Origin: Schistosoma mansoni
Lineage: Eukaryota; Platyhelminthes; Trematoda; Strigeidida; Schistosomatidae
Length of the DNA: 64,000 nucleotides
Direction: 5' to 3'
Assembly: GCF_000237925.1 (NCBI RefSeq)
Contig: NC_031497.1
Location: 19,799,828 to 19,863,827 of the forward strand
Shown one piece after another: positions 36,330 to 48,920 of this stretch (the stretch's first letter is position 1; each line of letters opens with the position of its first letter). The position numbers and the translations under genes were made by a program. The notes under the pieces are model-generated. The model searched no databases, was not told the origin of the DNA, and was given only the letters and a program-made list of their open reading frames with translations.

Positions 36330-38392
36330 TACACTATGAAGTAATGGTTAAATCTAAAACAATTAGTCCCTTTCATAAATTCCAATAATGAAACGAGAAG
36401 GGATCATGAAAAAGCTGGAAAAATCTTTCTGTAATGATAATAATCTCACTTCTTTCCCAATCAACCCTGATAAATGTCACTAATTTATCCTCCATTGTAT
36501 TGTTCGTTCATGAAACGGAGGCACTTTCTCTGGGTTTTAATTTTTCTATTCCTATAGCGCAAATCTCTGAATTGACAATCAATGCCCAATTCGAAAACCT
36601 TTATGATCATCTGAGTACTTTAGCCCCTTCATCCTTGAAGAATCGAAGTTGGTTTAAAGCTAAATTAGTGGAGATATCAGGGAAGCGTACTGACTTCTCA
36701 ACACTTTAAATCATTAAAAGAATTGAGGAACAACGCCGATATTATTATACTTAAACCCGATAAAGGATTTGGTGTTATTATTATGAATAAGTCCGAATAC
36801 AAAAATAAAATGGAATCCATTCTCAGTGATAAAAGCAAATTTATGGTTGATGTTGACTCAGATGGTTTACGTAACTTAGAAGAGAAAGTAAATTCGGATC
36901 CAATGAAATTGTTAAACATGAATGCTACTAACAAGGATAAGTTTAATTTATTAAAACCTATGGGTTCGGTGTATCCTAATTTATATGTATTATCAAAAAT
37001 TCATAAGCCTAATACGCCGTTACGTCCAATTCTATCAGTGTGTCGGTCACCTACACACAGCCTTGCAAAATGTTTTATAAAAGTACTAAACCCTGTCCGA
37101 AATCAATTTTGTAAGTATTCCTTGATTGACTGATTTGAATTAATTAAATACTTATAGAACATGAGAATAAAAACAAGGACAACGTGCTCCTCAGATGTGA
37201 AAACTTTATTTACAAATGTACCTATTAGGAAAACCATTTATATTTTATCTGACTATATCTAATTGAATAACCTTCCATTGCCATTTTCTGTTAAAACTCT
37301 TAAAGATTTATTATGATTGTGTACTGACAATGTAAAATTCACTTTTGAGGGTGAGCACTTTCGACAAATTGATGGCGTAGCCCTCTAGGACAGTTGCTAG
37401 CTGATGTGTTTATGGGGTATTTTGAAAATCTAGTTGAAGACTCAATTCAAAAGATGTGTCTGTATAAACAATACGTTGATGGCATCATAATTATAGGGGA
37501 TAAATGTGAACCGCTTGTTAGAAGAACTCATGACAAATTAAAAGCATATTTCTCTTACATGCGAAGAGAAGAATAACCAATTTCCTTTCCTAGACATACT
37601 GATTAGAAGGAGAGATGATGGTTCCATCCAACGCTCTGTATAAAGAAAGCCGACATGGAAAGGGCAATATCTTAATTTCCACAGTCACTGATCAATTCAT
37701 TACAAACGTGGATTGATAAAGGGCTTATTCAATAGAATCAATCGTATTTGTACTAAAGATACTATTGAAGTAGGGACGAAGCTCTTAACTGATACGTTAA
37801 TGAATAATGGTTAATCATTGAAGTTCATAAACCGCTAGAAGGGTTGCAATACGATTAAACTTATGACGCTTCTCACACCCAAACAGCGAGTTTACATTAT
37901 GTTACCATTTAGAGTCGACTCAAATAGTCTCATGTTGAAACGGAGACTTAAGTTGGCCTACAAAAGGACATTTTATGCAGCCGAACTTGTGATTATTAAA
38001 AAGACAAGGTCTATGTTTCACCAAAAACTCAAACAGCACGTAAGCGATTGCGTTACACCCTATTGTGTCTATCAATTTACATGTACGTGCGGAAACACGT
38101 ACATAGGGGGAAGCAATCGTGATCTGCAATTATGGGTGGCGGAACACATACCCAAATGGCTGCAGAAACAAATGAATTCCAATTGTCGAATAAGATCAAA
38201 GGATTGACAGACATCTTACTCCATTTGGTTGAGACTGGTCATACGGTTGACATCAAGTTAGCATTTGTAGTGTTGTACAAAAGCCTTCAAGGACATATAC
38301 GAAGGTTTATTGAAGCCTCGGCTATACGGAAATTGAAACCCCCTTCATGTGTTCAAAAACAATTTCTTCTTACCCCTAACCTACCCTGGTAA
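36330..38392 (+). mobile_element. Penelope-like element with GIY-YIG-type endonuclease, decayed
   Basis: Segments in order on the + strand: an N-terminal region (LSLGFNFSIPI near 36525); an RT start (NNADIIILKPDKGFGVIIMN near 36730, VYPNLYVLSKIHKP near 36970, TPLRPILSV near 37015); palm remnants (QYVDGIIIIG near 37465, the site of YxDD-type chemistry in intact copies); EEKNNQFPFLDILI-like coding near 37570; and a C-terminal endonuclease (VYQFTCTCGNTYIGGSNRDL near 38070-38130, then EHIPKWLQKQ). Cys-rich CxC followed by GNTYIG and an EHxP..WL block is the signature of the GIY-YIG-type domain of Penelope-like elements. At least ten stops and several frameshifts make it inactive. No hammerhead was found at its edges, although Penelope elements elsewhere carry them. 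Confidence 0.85.
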
Positions 38393-39252
38393 CATTGATT
38401 TATTATTCAGTTTTTCTAAGTGATAATAGTGGTGAAACTTGGACGGATGGATCCATATATTAGCTCTTGTGTTGGTTTTATCTAATTTCAAGAGTTGTTC
38501 AGTAAAAAATTTAACTAAATTTTGAGTGAAACGAAGTAAGTGATATCACCAAGAGAGAAATAGATTCGAAAAGTACATCACATTAAAAGTAGACTTCATC
38601 AGTAGGGTGTCCTGTCCCTCCGGTTATCTTCCTAAATAACTCAAACTTGATATCGCCTCCATAAATCTATCATAACTGTATTATATTATCCTGGAATTAT
38701 TTCTGTAATGAATATAAACTAATTAATGCAGGTTCCCATAATCATCCTTACTGAAGCAAAATTAACAAATAAGAAACAATGAATAAATACATATATACAA
38801 TTTTCTCAGTCTGAAATATAACTAAAATCAACGAATGTGCGAATTTGTTGCCCAAGAGAATGGTCAAGATGTTTGATGGGTAGAAAAATTCAAATAACAA
38901 CACAGTTATGATATTTGGTAACTAAAATGCATCCCACTTTTAACTACAGGATCACTTACTTCCATCTAACACAATGCTATTGTCATTAATACATTATTTT
39001 TCACTACTGAACTTTTTCATCTTCACCTTTTACTCTACTTAAAAGCATGAGTAGATTTCAGATTCGTTTCACAGATACTTTAAGTTGGAAAAAAGTTGCA
39101 GAATGAAATATTCTTTTTACTATGTAGATCTGATCCTTGTTTTTATGGATACAATTCAAACGTAAGTATGAAAACATCAAAGATTACTCGGCAAATCAAT
39201 TAGCTTGTTCCGATAGTTCTACAGACAAAATTAGGGAGTGCACTTATTATGT
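38393..39252. other. Spacer, nothing supported
   Basis: AT-rich non-coding sequence; I see no feature here. Confidence 0.4.
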
Positions 39253-39775
39253 GCCCCCAGATACCCTGGTACGGCCAAGGGTAGAAAGAATGAGCTCTCC
39301 CTCTCAAAATATTTTTACATGACCACGTGTATACAGCCACTCCGGCGGAAGTCCTACTCGCTGCCTTTTCGTGGCAGGGATGTTGTTTATGAAACTGAGA
39401 GGACAAAAAGTGAACGTCCATCGCTTTAACCGGGTCGGTGGATATGGATGATCCACCTAGGGGAGTTGGAAAACTCTGATTTTAAACCAATGGTACACAT
39501 GTGCTCCAGTATCCTGAAAGAACAAATAGCATATGAGTCTATTGTTAATTACCGGCTACCGTGGGACTGTGTCTCCTAACGTTGCTCCACTGCCTTATGG
39601 ATAAGACCTTTAAGTCAAATACTCAGGGAGTGGCCCACTAAGAAAACCACCTGCTTCTGCTTTGGTGCCCGGACAGTTTTTCTGTCCTCACACAAATCGA
39701 ATGATTTATGTGACGCATATATATTTGGTGCCTCCTTGTACAATGTTTATGAGTTAAGATAAATAATAATTTGGA
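39253..39775 (+). mobile_element. ~0.53-kb repeat family, near full-length copy
   Basis: Starts tgcccccagataccctggta and ends with a degraded ttgtacaatgtttatgagtt tail followed by A-rich sequence. It aligns end-to-end with the minus-strand copy at 51446-51974. An in-frame reading (LGELENSDFKPMVHM onward, about 39455-39740) matches the other copies with one stop. The GC hairpin near the 5' end has decayed. Confidence 0.75.
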
Positions 39776-40840
39776 AATAGATTGGTTATTTTATAGGTAA
39801 ATGCTGAGGTCAAGTGGTTCAGCTAAGGTGAATAACTTAATGATGGAGCAAAAGCGAATGATAAAGACAAACTACAATTCTTCACTGAGTGGGGGTAAGG
39901 TAAAAGTTAAAGGGTGGTCAGGTCAAGACAAAAAGCTGGTCTAAAGAGTAATAACTGTTTGTCTACATTATTTGGAAGAAATATGAATATTCTAGGATTT
40001 TATAGAGTACTAGAAATCAATAATTTAATACCAATGAAGCCACTCCGAACAGTCCGGCCACATTTGTAGTGTGAAGGTTAAAAACACAGATACTCAGATT
40101 TTAGTAGGTAGCGTTGTGAAATCATTATGTTCAAATTAATAATCCTAGTTTTTATTTACCTGGCACTTTGAATAATCATTTATTACTCGATGTTTCACTA
40201 ATTGAATGGCTGTAATGCTTTGACGTCCTCTACTTTAAATGTTGACATCTCACTGAACAGTATTATAAAAAATAGACTGCAGTGAGAAATATTCACCGAC
40301 TACTAAACAACCAAATGTTACCAGTAGTGTGAATAACGTCCAGTGACAGGTTTGGCTCAGGATTTCCGCAAACTTTTAGAGATTCCGTCTGTCACTCGAG
40401 TTGGTACAATACGTAGTATCGATAAACTTCAAGCAATCAACAGCTCTGGATCTTACGCTTAAACTAAGCGAAGGTTGGACCATTCTTGTAACACTATCTT
40501 TTACCAACACATGGTGGATTACTAAATCCACTAATAAATATAAACCCAACAGAATAAATGTAAACGACAACTCACGAACAATGGGTCGATTGTGAGGAAA
40601 TAAGCAAACAAATATAACGGGTTATGTGAGTTTAAGCGAAGTCTGATGCACTCCTTTCTTATATAACAAAAAACCAATTGTCGTTCATTTCCAAAATAAT
40701 GCGACATACATGTGGGTCGTTAAAATAAATATTTCAGAAAAACAAAAAATACGTCGAGATTTTATTGACAGAAAACATAATTTATTAATTGTTTAAACAC
40801 AGGTTCTCATTTTCATTACGAAAAATATATGACTAAAATA

Positions 40841-42286
40841 TCAATCTTCATCATCGGTTAGTATTTCATTCCTATGCAATTGCTGACTGTCTCTCCGAGA
40901 GACATAAGATTGTCTTCGGTTTATGGAACATGGTTCTGGAGTCCATGGATTATGTCCCCTATATTCTGAATGGCTGTTTTTCACAGCGTTATGGTTTCCA
41001 AGTGGAGTATGGATACCATAGTGAGAATATTTTTGGTCTGAAAAACTAGATCCATGATGGTATGGAGAAGATGCAGCCCATGGGGAACCCGGCATGCAAT
41101 GTCGAGGAGCCTTTGGAACTCCCTTGTAATAGTGTCCAATAGGTATTTGGGAAGTATATTTAGGTTCCCGAGATGAGTACTTAAAATTACTCTGTACTAT
41201 TTTGAACAGAAAGTTAACACAAACGAATAAAAGAAACCGAAAAAATGTTTCTGGGTATTTGTTTAGTATGTCAAAACTACCGGAAAAGGGTAGGTATTGT
41301 TTAAAGAGTGTTAAAGAATCAACATTTGCCAAACTAAAAGAGGGTAGGCGCATACTGTACACAAATAGAAGGCTGCCAACAAAGCGAAAAAACAATGTAG
41401 TGATAACCTTTGTTCGAGGATAATTCTTCACCAGTCTGTCCGGTATCTGCAGCCAGTATAGGATTACAAGGGAGCATAATGCGACAATAAGAACGTATCC
41501 AAATACGAATTCCCATTTTGAAACCACAACCTGTACGACAGCAGAGCGTAAGTAATCAATGAAGATAAATGTTAAGCCCAAAGTGCCACTAAAAAGAAAG
41601 ATGACACTTTGTAAGACAGCTCCTGCTCGGCGCATCGGCATCATTTTTATCAGGACAATAAGGACTAACATAATACTGGAAAGTAACACGATACTCATAC
41701 CAGATATATAATAGAAAAGAATTGAATTAGCCAGTGTTTCTGAACAGATTAGCATTAGGAGCCCGATAACAGATAGGACCAATCGACTCCTGTCAAACTC
41801 AAAGTTGGAATAAATTTCCAAATATCCTGAATCCATATAATCTGGCTTTATATCAAATATCATAAAACAGGTTTTAGGAATAGACGGGAGTGTGAAAAAG
41901 ACTCTGGAGTTGTTTGAAAATATAATTTTGCTATTCTTGTCCTGTAATTCATTTGAAACTGAAACATCTGACAAACCACTGTCATCTCCATCGAGTTTTA
42001 ATGATTTTGCTTCTGGTTGTTCAGTCCAATCAGTGTGAACTTTGTAGGAAGGCTCTAGTGAGCCCAAATTTAATGTGGTTTTGTATCCAATATTTATAAT
42101 GATATCACCGAAAATCATATAAGGCCAGTCTCGATACACAACAATCTCTGGACATATCACAAATGATTTTTGGTTAAAGGTAGAAATTTTCAGATGATTT
42201 TGCAAATTATAAGCTTTGGGTGGTGGTTGTACTGAATTTACGAATTCGAGCAATAAAAAGAAGACATATATAAATATCAAGTGCAT
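40841..42286 (-). CDS. NEMP: Nuclear envelope integral membrane protein (NEMP/TMEM194 family)
   Basis: Intronless 481-codon frame. Residues 1-19 are a signal peptide. A lumenal region of about 145 residues follows. Then comes a block of five or more membrane helices (about 168-186, 189-215, 224-244, 259-280, 294-313, perhaps 350-364). The final ~110 residues are hydrophilic and rich in Ser/His/Pro, ending in TDDED. Diagnostic family motifs are RLVLSVIGLLMLICSE, SILFYYISGMSIVLL and WEFVFGYVLIVALCSLVILY, which match the conserved NEMP (DUF2215) core. NEMP proteins reside in the inner nuclear membrane and are linked to nuclear envelope stiffness and fertility in animals. The ATG is chosen because it starts a clear signal peptide and is preceded by in-frame stops. 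AATAAA hexamers lie downstream on the minus strand (for example 40761-40766). Family assignment is firm; paralog number is not determinable. Confidence 0.9.
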   Translation of the reverse strand: MHLIFIYVFFLLLEFVNSVQPPPKAYNLQNHLKISTFNQKSFVICPEIVVYRDWPYMIFGDIIINIGYKTTLNLGSLEPSYKVHTDWTEQPEAKSLKLDGDDSGLSDVSVSNELQDKNSKIIFSNNSRVFFTLPSIPKTCFMIFDIKPDYMDSGYLEIYSNFEFDRSRLVLSVIGLLMLICSETLANSILFYYISGMSIVLLSSIMLVLIVLIKMMPMRRAGAVLQSVIFLFSGTLGLTFIFIDYLRSAVVQVVVSKWEFVFGYVLIVALCSLVILYWLQIPDRLVKNYPRTKVITTLFFRFVGSLLFVYSMRLPSFSLANVDSLTLFKQYLPFSGSFDILNKYPETFFRFLLFVCVNFLFKIVQSNFKYSSREPKYTSQIPIGHYYKGVPKAPRHCMPGSPWAASSPYHHGSSFSDQKYSHYGIHTPLGNHNAVKNSHSEYRGHNPWTPEPCSINRRQSYVSRRDSQQLHRNEILTDDED

Positions 42287-42540
42287 ACGTTACGAATACT
42301 ATCTTGCACATGTAACCTCAAATTCAACTGGAGCGGGTATTTCTTCATTACTCAATTCACTTACGATAGTAGACTCAGATATTTTTTGTAAATAGAAGAA
42401 GGAATTTATGCGTCAGAGTTTTTCTAGTGCGTTTCCATATTGCTTCACTCTTCATTCGTTAATCCTCACATTGCGTAAAAACGAAAGTAAAATTTCTTGG
42501 ATTCATATTTGTGTACTAAATGGTAAAAATGATTGTGGAC
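42287..42540 (-). other. NEMP 5' flank with upstream same-frame ORF
   Basis: On the minus strand 42412-42302 is an open stretch of 37 codons (no ATG), ending in TAG at 42301-42299, 12 nt before the NEMP ATG and in the same frame. Its residues (STIVSELSNEEIPAPVEFEV) look coding-like. It could be 5' UTR, a leftover exon, or chance. The CR1-like debris begins at about 42540. Confidence 0.35.
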
Positions 42541-42559
42541 GGAATAGAAGAAGCTTCCG

Positions 42560-45500
42560 CTTAACGGGCTTCCGTGTCTAATAGTAGTGGATCACCAATA
42601 TCTCTAGGCAGGAGCCTAGGTATAACAACGATAATAGAGGAAAAAACTAAATTGTTAAATCATAACAAGATGATATCCATAGTCCTTTAGAATAGGTCAA
42701 GTTGCATCTTAAAGGACTCCTAGGAAGTCGCTTGGAATAGCTCGGTCGGCAGCGAATTCCAGCTTTTGACAACTCTTTAGGAGTAGAAGTTGTGTCTACA
42801 GTCCGTTCTGCTATGTCGGATCTCCAGTTTCTTTGTGTTACCTTTAAGGTTTGTATTGGGACTCAGTTTAAGTAGTGTTAAGGGAATATCTAGAAGTGTT
42901 AAGGATACTGTAAGCCATAAGAAGGTCACCTTTAAGACGCCTGTACTCTAATGAGTAAACGTTTAGCGATTGAAGGGGCTCTTCATAAGGCTTGAATTTG
43001 AGCCCCTGAGATGATTTCGTGGCTCGCCATTGGATACGTTCCAGAGTGTCCTTATCTTTTGGAGTGGAGGAGGAAATACCATGTTTCTGTACTCTAAATG
43101 GGGACGAATGAAACTGTTAAAGATCATGTGGAAAGTCCTTCCATCAAACTGGCCAAAAATGAGCTTCAATGTTACCAGTGCAAGGTTTGTTCAAAAGGCA
43201 TTTTGGTAGGAGTTGACATAAAACTTAATATCATAGGGTACCGAACACTCCCATATATTTTTCAACTTGGGACACTTCTGAAGGAGAGTTGCCTAGGTTG
43301 TAGTTGTATTCTGCAACATGTCTAAAATTGAGTACTTTACACTTTGAATTGTTCAAGGTAATTCCGTTGTCATCTGCCCAACTATGAAGTCGAGTCGGAT
43401 CCTCCTGAAGTACCAGTACATACTCTTGGTTACGTACTTCTATCTACAGTTTGACATCATCAGCGAAAGGTAACAAATCTGACGATACAATTTGTGGAAG
43501 ATCGTTTATATAAATCAAGAAGAGAAGAAGTTCTGGTAATGAGCCCTGGGGGACCATACTGGGACATTCCATAACCTGAGAGAAAGTAAGGTTCACCCTA
43601 ACCTTAAAATGTCGATTTTTTAGATATGAAGTGAGCCAATCAACTAAAGGAAATCTGATACCTGATAATTTGAGCTTATTGATAAGATATATATGGTTGA
43701 CCCTACCAAAAGCTTCTGAGAAATCAAGGTAAATGATGTCAACCTTCCCCTTGTGATCAAGGTCCATCTGTCCACTGCCGTCAGCAGGCTGGTTATATAA
43801 GAATGAGCCTTCCTGAAGCCATGCTGTTGAGGTGAGACGTTTAGGGATAATAAATAGTCTTCATGCCATCGCATATCAGGGACTTGTAGATGGCGTCGAG
43901 TCGCGTTGACTATGATCACCACAACAACGAGATTATGCGCCAGATAACGATTTAGATCCCACGATAGGCCGAAAACCAGAAGGCTGTTTTTGGTCCAGAT
44001 AAGGTATGTTTATTGGCGATCTTGTGGTATCGAAACGATACCAAGAAGTGCCAAAAAATACAGGCAAAATGAGAGAGCGTAAGGGAGTTCGAACCAACAA
44101 GATGGACAACGGAACGAAAAGTGCTTTTAATACAGTCAATCAAAACGAGTACGGTAAAGAAATCACTGGTACAGGTGGTTGTAATAATAATTGTTTCCAT
44201 TACACCAATCGCTTTCTCGTCGTGAAAAGTAGGTCACTTCAGACTCCATAACTTTTGAGGGTAAAGAGAGAAGATCCATCGGTCGGTTGCTTGAAGTTTC
44301 TCTGTATCAACCTCTTCTGAAAATTGCTGTGTTTCGAGCCACCTTCCAAATTTCCGGTAGTTTGTCTCGACTTGGTCAATGTGAGAACATTATTATCAAT
44401 AATAATATTATTATTATTATTGTTATTATTATTAACGCCAAGTGTCGTCGCCAGGATTGAAGCTGCTTCCATCAGTATAGCAGAATGAACCAGATCCGGG
44501 CCAGGAGAGGTGTATGTTCTTAGATGCTGCAGTTTCCGGAACACCAAGTCAGGTTCACTTCGGAAAGTCCTGCGCAGTTGCAGATGAAGCTTTCATCAGT
44601 GTAGTTGATGTGGGTAGGTTGAATTGTCCGAAAGTATAGTACAGCTAGAGGGTTGGCGGTATCACCGTCGTTATTGGTCAGGCCCTTAGGGCCTAAAAGA
44701 TGGGAAACTCCAGTTTTGGCTCGTCAAAGAGAGGCGGTATAACGGAATAAGCTTCCCCGGTCGGAGACAAATTTATCGATAAGCTTGATCTAATACTGAA
44801 GCCCGTCTTCTTTTATTGCCTTTGTGCATATGTTTCTTACATGTTTGTATTGCCTGTACGCGCCGTCGTTATCAGTTCGCTTGTATTCTGCGCAACAATG
44901 CCTTTTGCGGCTTAGAAAACGAAGAGTTAGGTTATTGATGATTGTAGGTTGCTTGTAGTTTTCGGGACCATTTGAGGAACTGACTGCTTTGTATTACATA
45001 AGAGCGTGTGCAGTAAGAAACCCCAACGAGCATTCACATCAAATTGCCGGTGAACATCCCAATCCACCTGTTGTATATAGTCCTGTAAAGCTGACACACT
45101 CAACCGTTTGAAATTCCGGAGTTTGTCGTTGGTTAGGTTTTGCTGACAAAACTGAAAGCTGTAACGGCGTGATCGCTTTTTCCTAGGGGATCCATGGTTG
45201 AGAGGTTGCCGACTAGTAATTTTTCATTTGAAAATACCCAGTCTAAGCGCGATGGTATCTGACTGTTTCTCCAACGAGTTGCCGACTTCACATTTACTAA
45301 TAATCCCAGTTCTTCAATGAGGTTAAAGAACCTAGCCACCATTGAAATTTAATCTCCAGTATACACACGCTCCGCGAAATTGACTCTAGGAAGATTGAAG
45401 TCCCCTAGAATCAGGATATGGGTGAATTCGAGACGCGTAGAGCGGGATAATCCTTGCGGCATACTGAGGACAGAAGGCCTACGGTCTGTGTTATTCCTTT

Positions 45501-45560
45501 TCTATTACGCTTCTGTGTCTGGTCTTCTCTTTAATGCGTTAGTTGAAGGTGCGGACACCA
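42560..45560 (-). mobile_element. CR1-like LINE remnant B
   Basis: Minus strand, 5' to 3': the end of an endonuclease domain (TRWRNSQIPSRLDWVFSN and KSDHAVTAF, 45342-45133); a linker; an RT entry motif (TSPGPDLVHSAIL near 44500); mid-RT with HGFRKAHS and the DFSEAFGRVNH palm region (43767-43700), VPQGS (near 43550) and FADDVKL (near 43450); then a C-terminal YRRLKGDLLMAYSIL block near 42930. Between the RT entry and mid-RT, about 43950-44450 is replaced by unrelated sequence and an AAT/ATT microsatellite, deleting the finger region. Many stops; inactive. The FADD catalytic motif survives. Confidence 0.85.
44390..44434. repeat. AAT/ATT microsatellite inside LINE B
   Basis: An imperfect inverted AAT-ATT trinucleotide tract, within the gap between RT segments of CR1-like remnant B. 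Confidence 0.85.
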
Positions 45561-45589
45561 CTGCTTTGGATAAGAGGTTCCAAAATGAA

Positions 45590-48500
45590 TGATTCGTTGT
45601 GAATTCTGCTTGCCATGGCTATTTTGTTCGTTCTTGGCTTCTCTACTCGCCTGCTATGTCCTCTGAGATGTCCTGACCTAGTGGGAAGAAAGAAAGGGGA
45701 TATATTCGGTCAAAATAACTATTTAATATTCTACACACCAAAGAGAGATCACCTCTTAATCTGCAATAGAATAGAGTAAAGAAGTCTGACTTTTCAAACA
45801 GCTCTTTGTATGGTAAACCCCGGAGTTCTGGAATTGCATGGGTAGCTGCCCTCAGTACTTTTCTCAGGATATCTGAGTCACCTTTTAAACAGAGGCTTTC
45901 AGAATTAACGCAGTTCTCAAGCTTAGTTCTCATTAAGATTATTCATACCGTAGTGAATATGGTAGTATTTAACTTGGTGGGTGTCCAACCTAAAGCCCAG
46001 AGGGTTCTAAACCCCTTGGCTGAGACCTCCCAGCAATGGGCTGTGGTCTTAAGATCATGACTCACCGTCGCCCCAAGATCCTTGTGAGACCGGACCACAG
46101 GTACAGGCACTTCTCTTATGTTGTACTTCTTTATCTTTGTATCCCCCAAATGAATGTAGACAGACTTTTTCGCGTTGAAAGGCGTCAGTTATTCTTTAGA
46201 CCAGCTAATCACAATATTTACGTCTACCTGAAGTGCTCATGCATTTTCCTCTCCTGTTATTCCTCGCGATATTCTTACATTATCAGAGTATGATAGCATT
46301 GGGAACTCAACTATACTTGGGAGTTCGTTCACATATATTATAAAAAAGACCTAGGACAGAATCTTGAGGTAATTCACTGAGCATTGGTCTCCAGGAAGAG
46401 CATTTCGAATTTATCCTCACTTTCTGTCTACCACCTACTAGGAAATTCTCAAGTCATTTTAGGAGAGGTCCACCAATGCCTAGATTTTCTAGCTTCAAGA
46501 GCAGTCTATTTGTTGGCACTTTGTCAAATGCTTTGCTGAGGTCTATGTAGACAACATACATTGATTTTCAATTTTCTAGGGCCTCTATCCGTTTCTCTCT
46601 TGTCATGGGGAAATTTGTTGTGCAAGATAAACCTTTTCTGAAACCATGTTGTTCGCTGTTTACCACGTTGTTGGTTTCCACAAACGTAAGTATGTTATTT
46701 TTGAATATTCTTTCGAGTATTTTAACTACGGCACTGGCCAGGTTGACAAGTCTGTAGTTTAAAGTAAGTTTTCTTGGTCTTGTTTTATGTATTGTAGTGA
46801 CGATTGTTTCCTTCCAGTTCGTAGGTAACACATCTTTGCCAAGTGAAATATTGAATATCATAGGGGGACTGCAATATATTGTGCTATTTTTCCTAGGGTT
46901 TCGAGGTGTAGCTCATCCGTTCCTTTTGACTTTTCCATGTTTAAGGTGCTAAGAGCCTTAAGTATATCGTGTCTATCAAAGTCCACGGTGAGCAGACGGT
47001 TTGTTGACTTTGTATTTGGGCTCAGTTCTTCGTCTAGAAGAGGCTTCTGAGTGAAAACTGCCCCAAAATCCTTTGCCGTAGCCTTTGCTTTTTCTCGATC
47101 GTTTCGTCTATCATTCGAGATAAACTTCTATCCGTAGTTAGGTTGGGAATTCAATGCTGAATTATTGTTTTGTAATTTATATACGAGAATAGTCTCTTAG
47201 GTTTTTTGAGTGCAGATTGTGCCAACTGCTCTTCATATTTCATCTGAGCTTCCGTATTTTATTTACACATTTATTTTCTTACCGACCTGTAGCATTCCAT
47301 TGTACTTGCTGTGACAAGACTTCTCCTTTTGTCTTAGTTGACATCAAAAACCCGGTCTATCCAGAGATGGCCGTGCTGCTATAAGGCTTTTACCGCAATT
47401 ACACCAAGACTTAAGTTTGCTTAGGAAGAAGTCGTCTACTAAACATTCTGAACTGCGGTATGCTAAAACTAATTCGATATTTTGTGTGTACATTTCAGTC
47501 TGCAACGAACCAGTTCACATGTCCCTGAATCGTGTGCCACTGTCTCTACAACTCGTATGGTTAAGGTCCTTTTCGTGTACAGGATAACTCTACCCCCTCT
47601 ATGGCTTAGTCTATCAGCCCCATGGATTTAAAACTAATCAATTGGATTTCATTATCAAACACTTCTGACGTTTACTATGTTTCTGAGACAGCGATGACAG
47701 CAGGGCTTTCTATATCCATTAATGCCTTGAGCTCCGCCATTTTATTTTGTAGGCTAAGAGCATTTGTGCAGCACACCTTTAATTCTGTGGAGAACTTTCC
47801 CTTACCAACTAGATTTGTATGAGAATCGTTTCGCTCCGAATTACTGCGATCTGAAATCTCCCAAGTACGAGGTTTTTTTCCGTTTTGTCTGAGCTCATTT
47901 ATTACTATCTCTGCCGATCATCTCTGAATACAGACAACCAGGCTGAGATCCTCACGGATTCAATTATTTTGTGTGGGTTTCGGAGTTTAAGGTTTCTTTC
48001 TTCAGCAGAAACAAATGCAACCTTTAAGAAACTGCTTTTCTGAGTATTTTGAGAATTCATTTTTCGTCCTAGTCTATGAAGCTTATAGATGCTAACTTCT
48101 GAAACTGTTTCTGAGAGTAGTTTGCTTATGAGGAACTCAATGAGGCTGAGGTCGTCCTCAGATCTAGCCTTTGTTTCTCCTTCGGAAGATTCCTTTTAAC
48201 TTATACAAAATGACTGACCTGTCAGCGAGGCCTGTCTTAACACGCTGTAGAGTTTTATCTTCTGAAATCTCTTCCCTACAATCCAATTCGGCGTCAAACT
48301 CAGATGTCTCACTCCGTTTCTTTAATTTTCTTTTTCTGGGTGCGACTGTAGACCGGTCATTTATCTTATATCTCTTGATCAAATCATCTACACTGTTCAG
48401 AATTTGATCCCCCATAGTCTGTTTTGCGTTGATATGTAACGGTGAACTAAAACCGTAGGTTCACATATCTTAGTGCGGTCTATAATTTATTTTTTCTCAG

Positions 48501-48920
48501 CTTGCTCGTTCTTTTTCCTTGTAACAGTGTCTATATCTGTATGCTTGTTATCTGATTCTGTAATGGGGTCCACCTTGATGATCCCATTCAAATCAAAAGT
48601 TGGGCTCATGATAACGTCTCGCTATTTCCTCGAAAGTAGAATTCTGCTCACCTACTACTACCTGTTAATCTGGGGGCAATTTTCTAGTTATGTTCAGCAG
48701 CTCAAACGCCTCAAGAATAAGCAGAGATTTCGTAGAACAACATGCTTTGCACAGCCAAAGCAATGGTGGTTTGCAGCACCTTTTATACTAAGCCAGTATG
48801 GGTCCGGTGCATACACTGTGGTACTACTTATTGTAATTGTCACATTGTATTTCACCATCGGTCGAGAAAAAACATACAGGTCTATCATAGCGATGTTTTA
48901 CTTGCTCTAAAAATTGTTTT
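45590..48920 (-). mobile_element. CR1-like LINE remnant A
   Basis: Minus strand, 5' to 3': an ORF1-like part (Cys-rich stretch near 48800-48700, then the basic/acidic 48415-48164 segment); mid region; RT with LPTNWKETIVTTIHKTRPRK and ILERIFKNN, then SEQHGFRKGLSC (46861-46568); a thumb-like KDLGATVSHDLKTTAHCWEV (46149-45943); and a C-terminal domain with LPYKELFEKSDFFTLFYCRL (45933-45643). The FADD-containing palm is damaged around 46500-46200. A separate subfamily from remnant B: the thumb and C-terminal blocks differ clearly. Inactive. Confidence 0.85.

Noticed and set aside
48473-48910. 145-aa + strand hydrophobic ORF
   Set aside because: Antisense to the ORF1-like part of CR1 remnant A; hydrophobicity reflects the complementary strand of Lys/Glu-rich coding.
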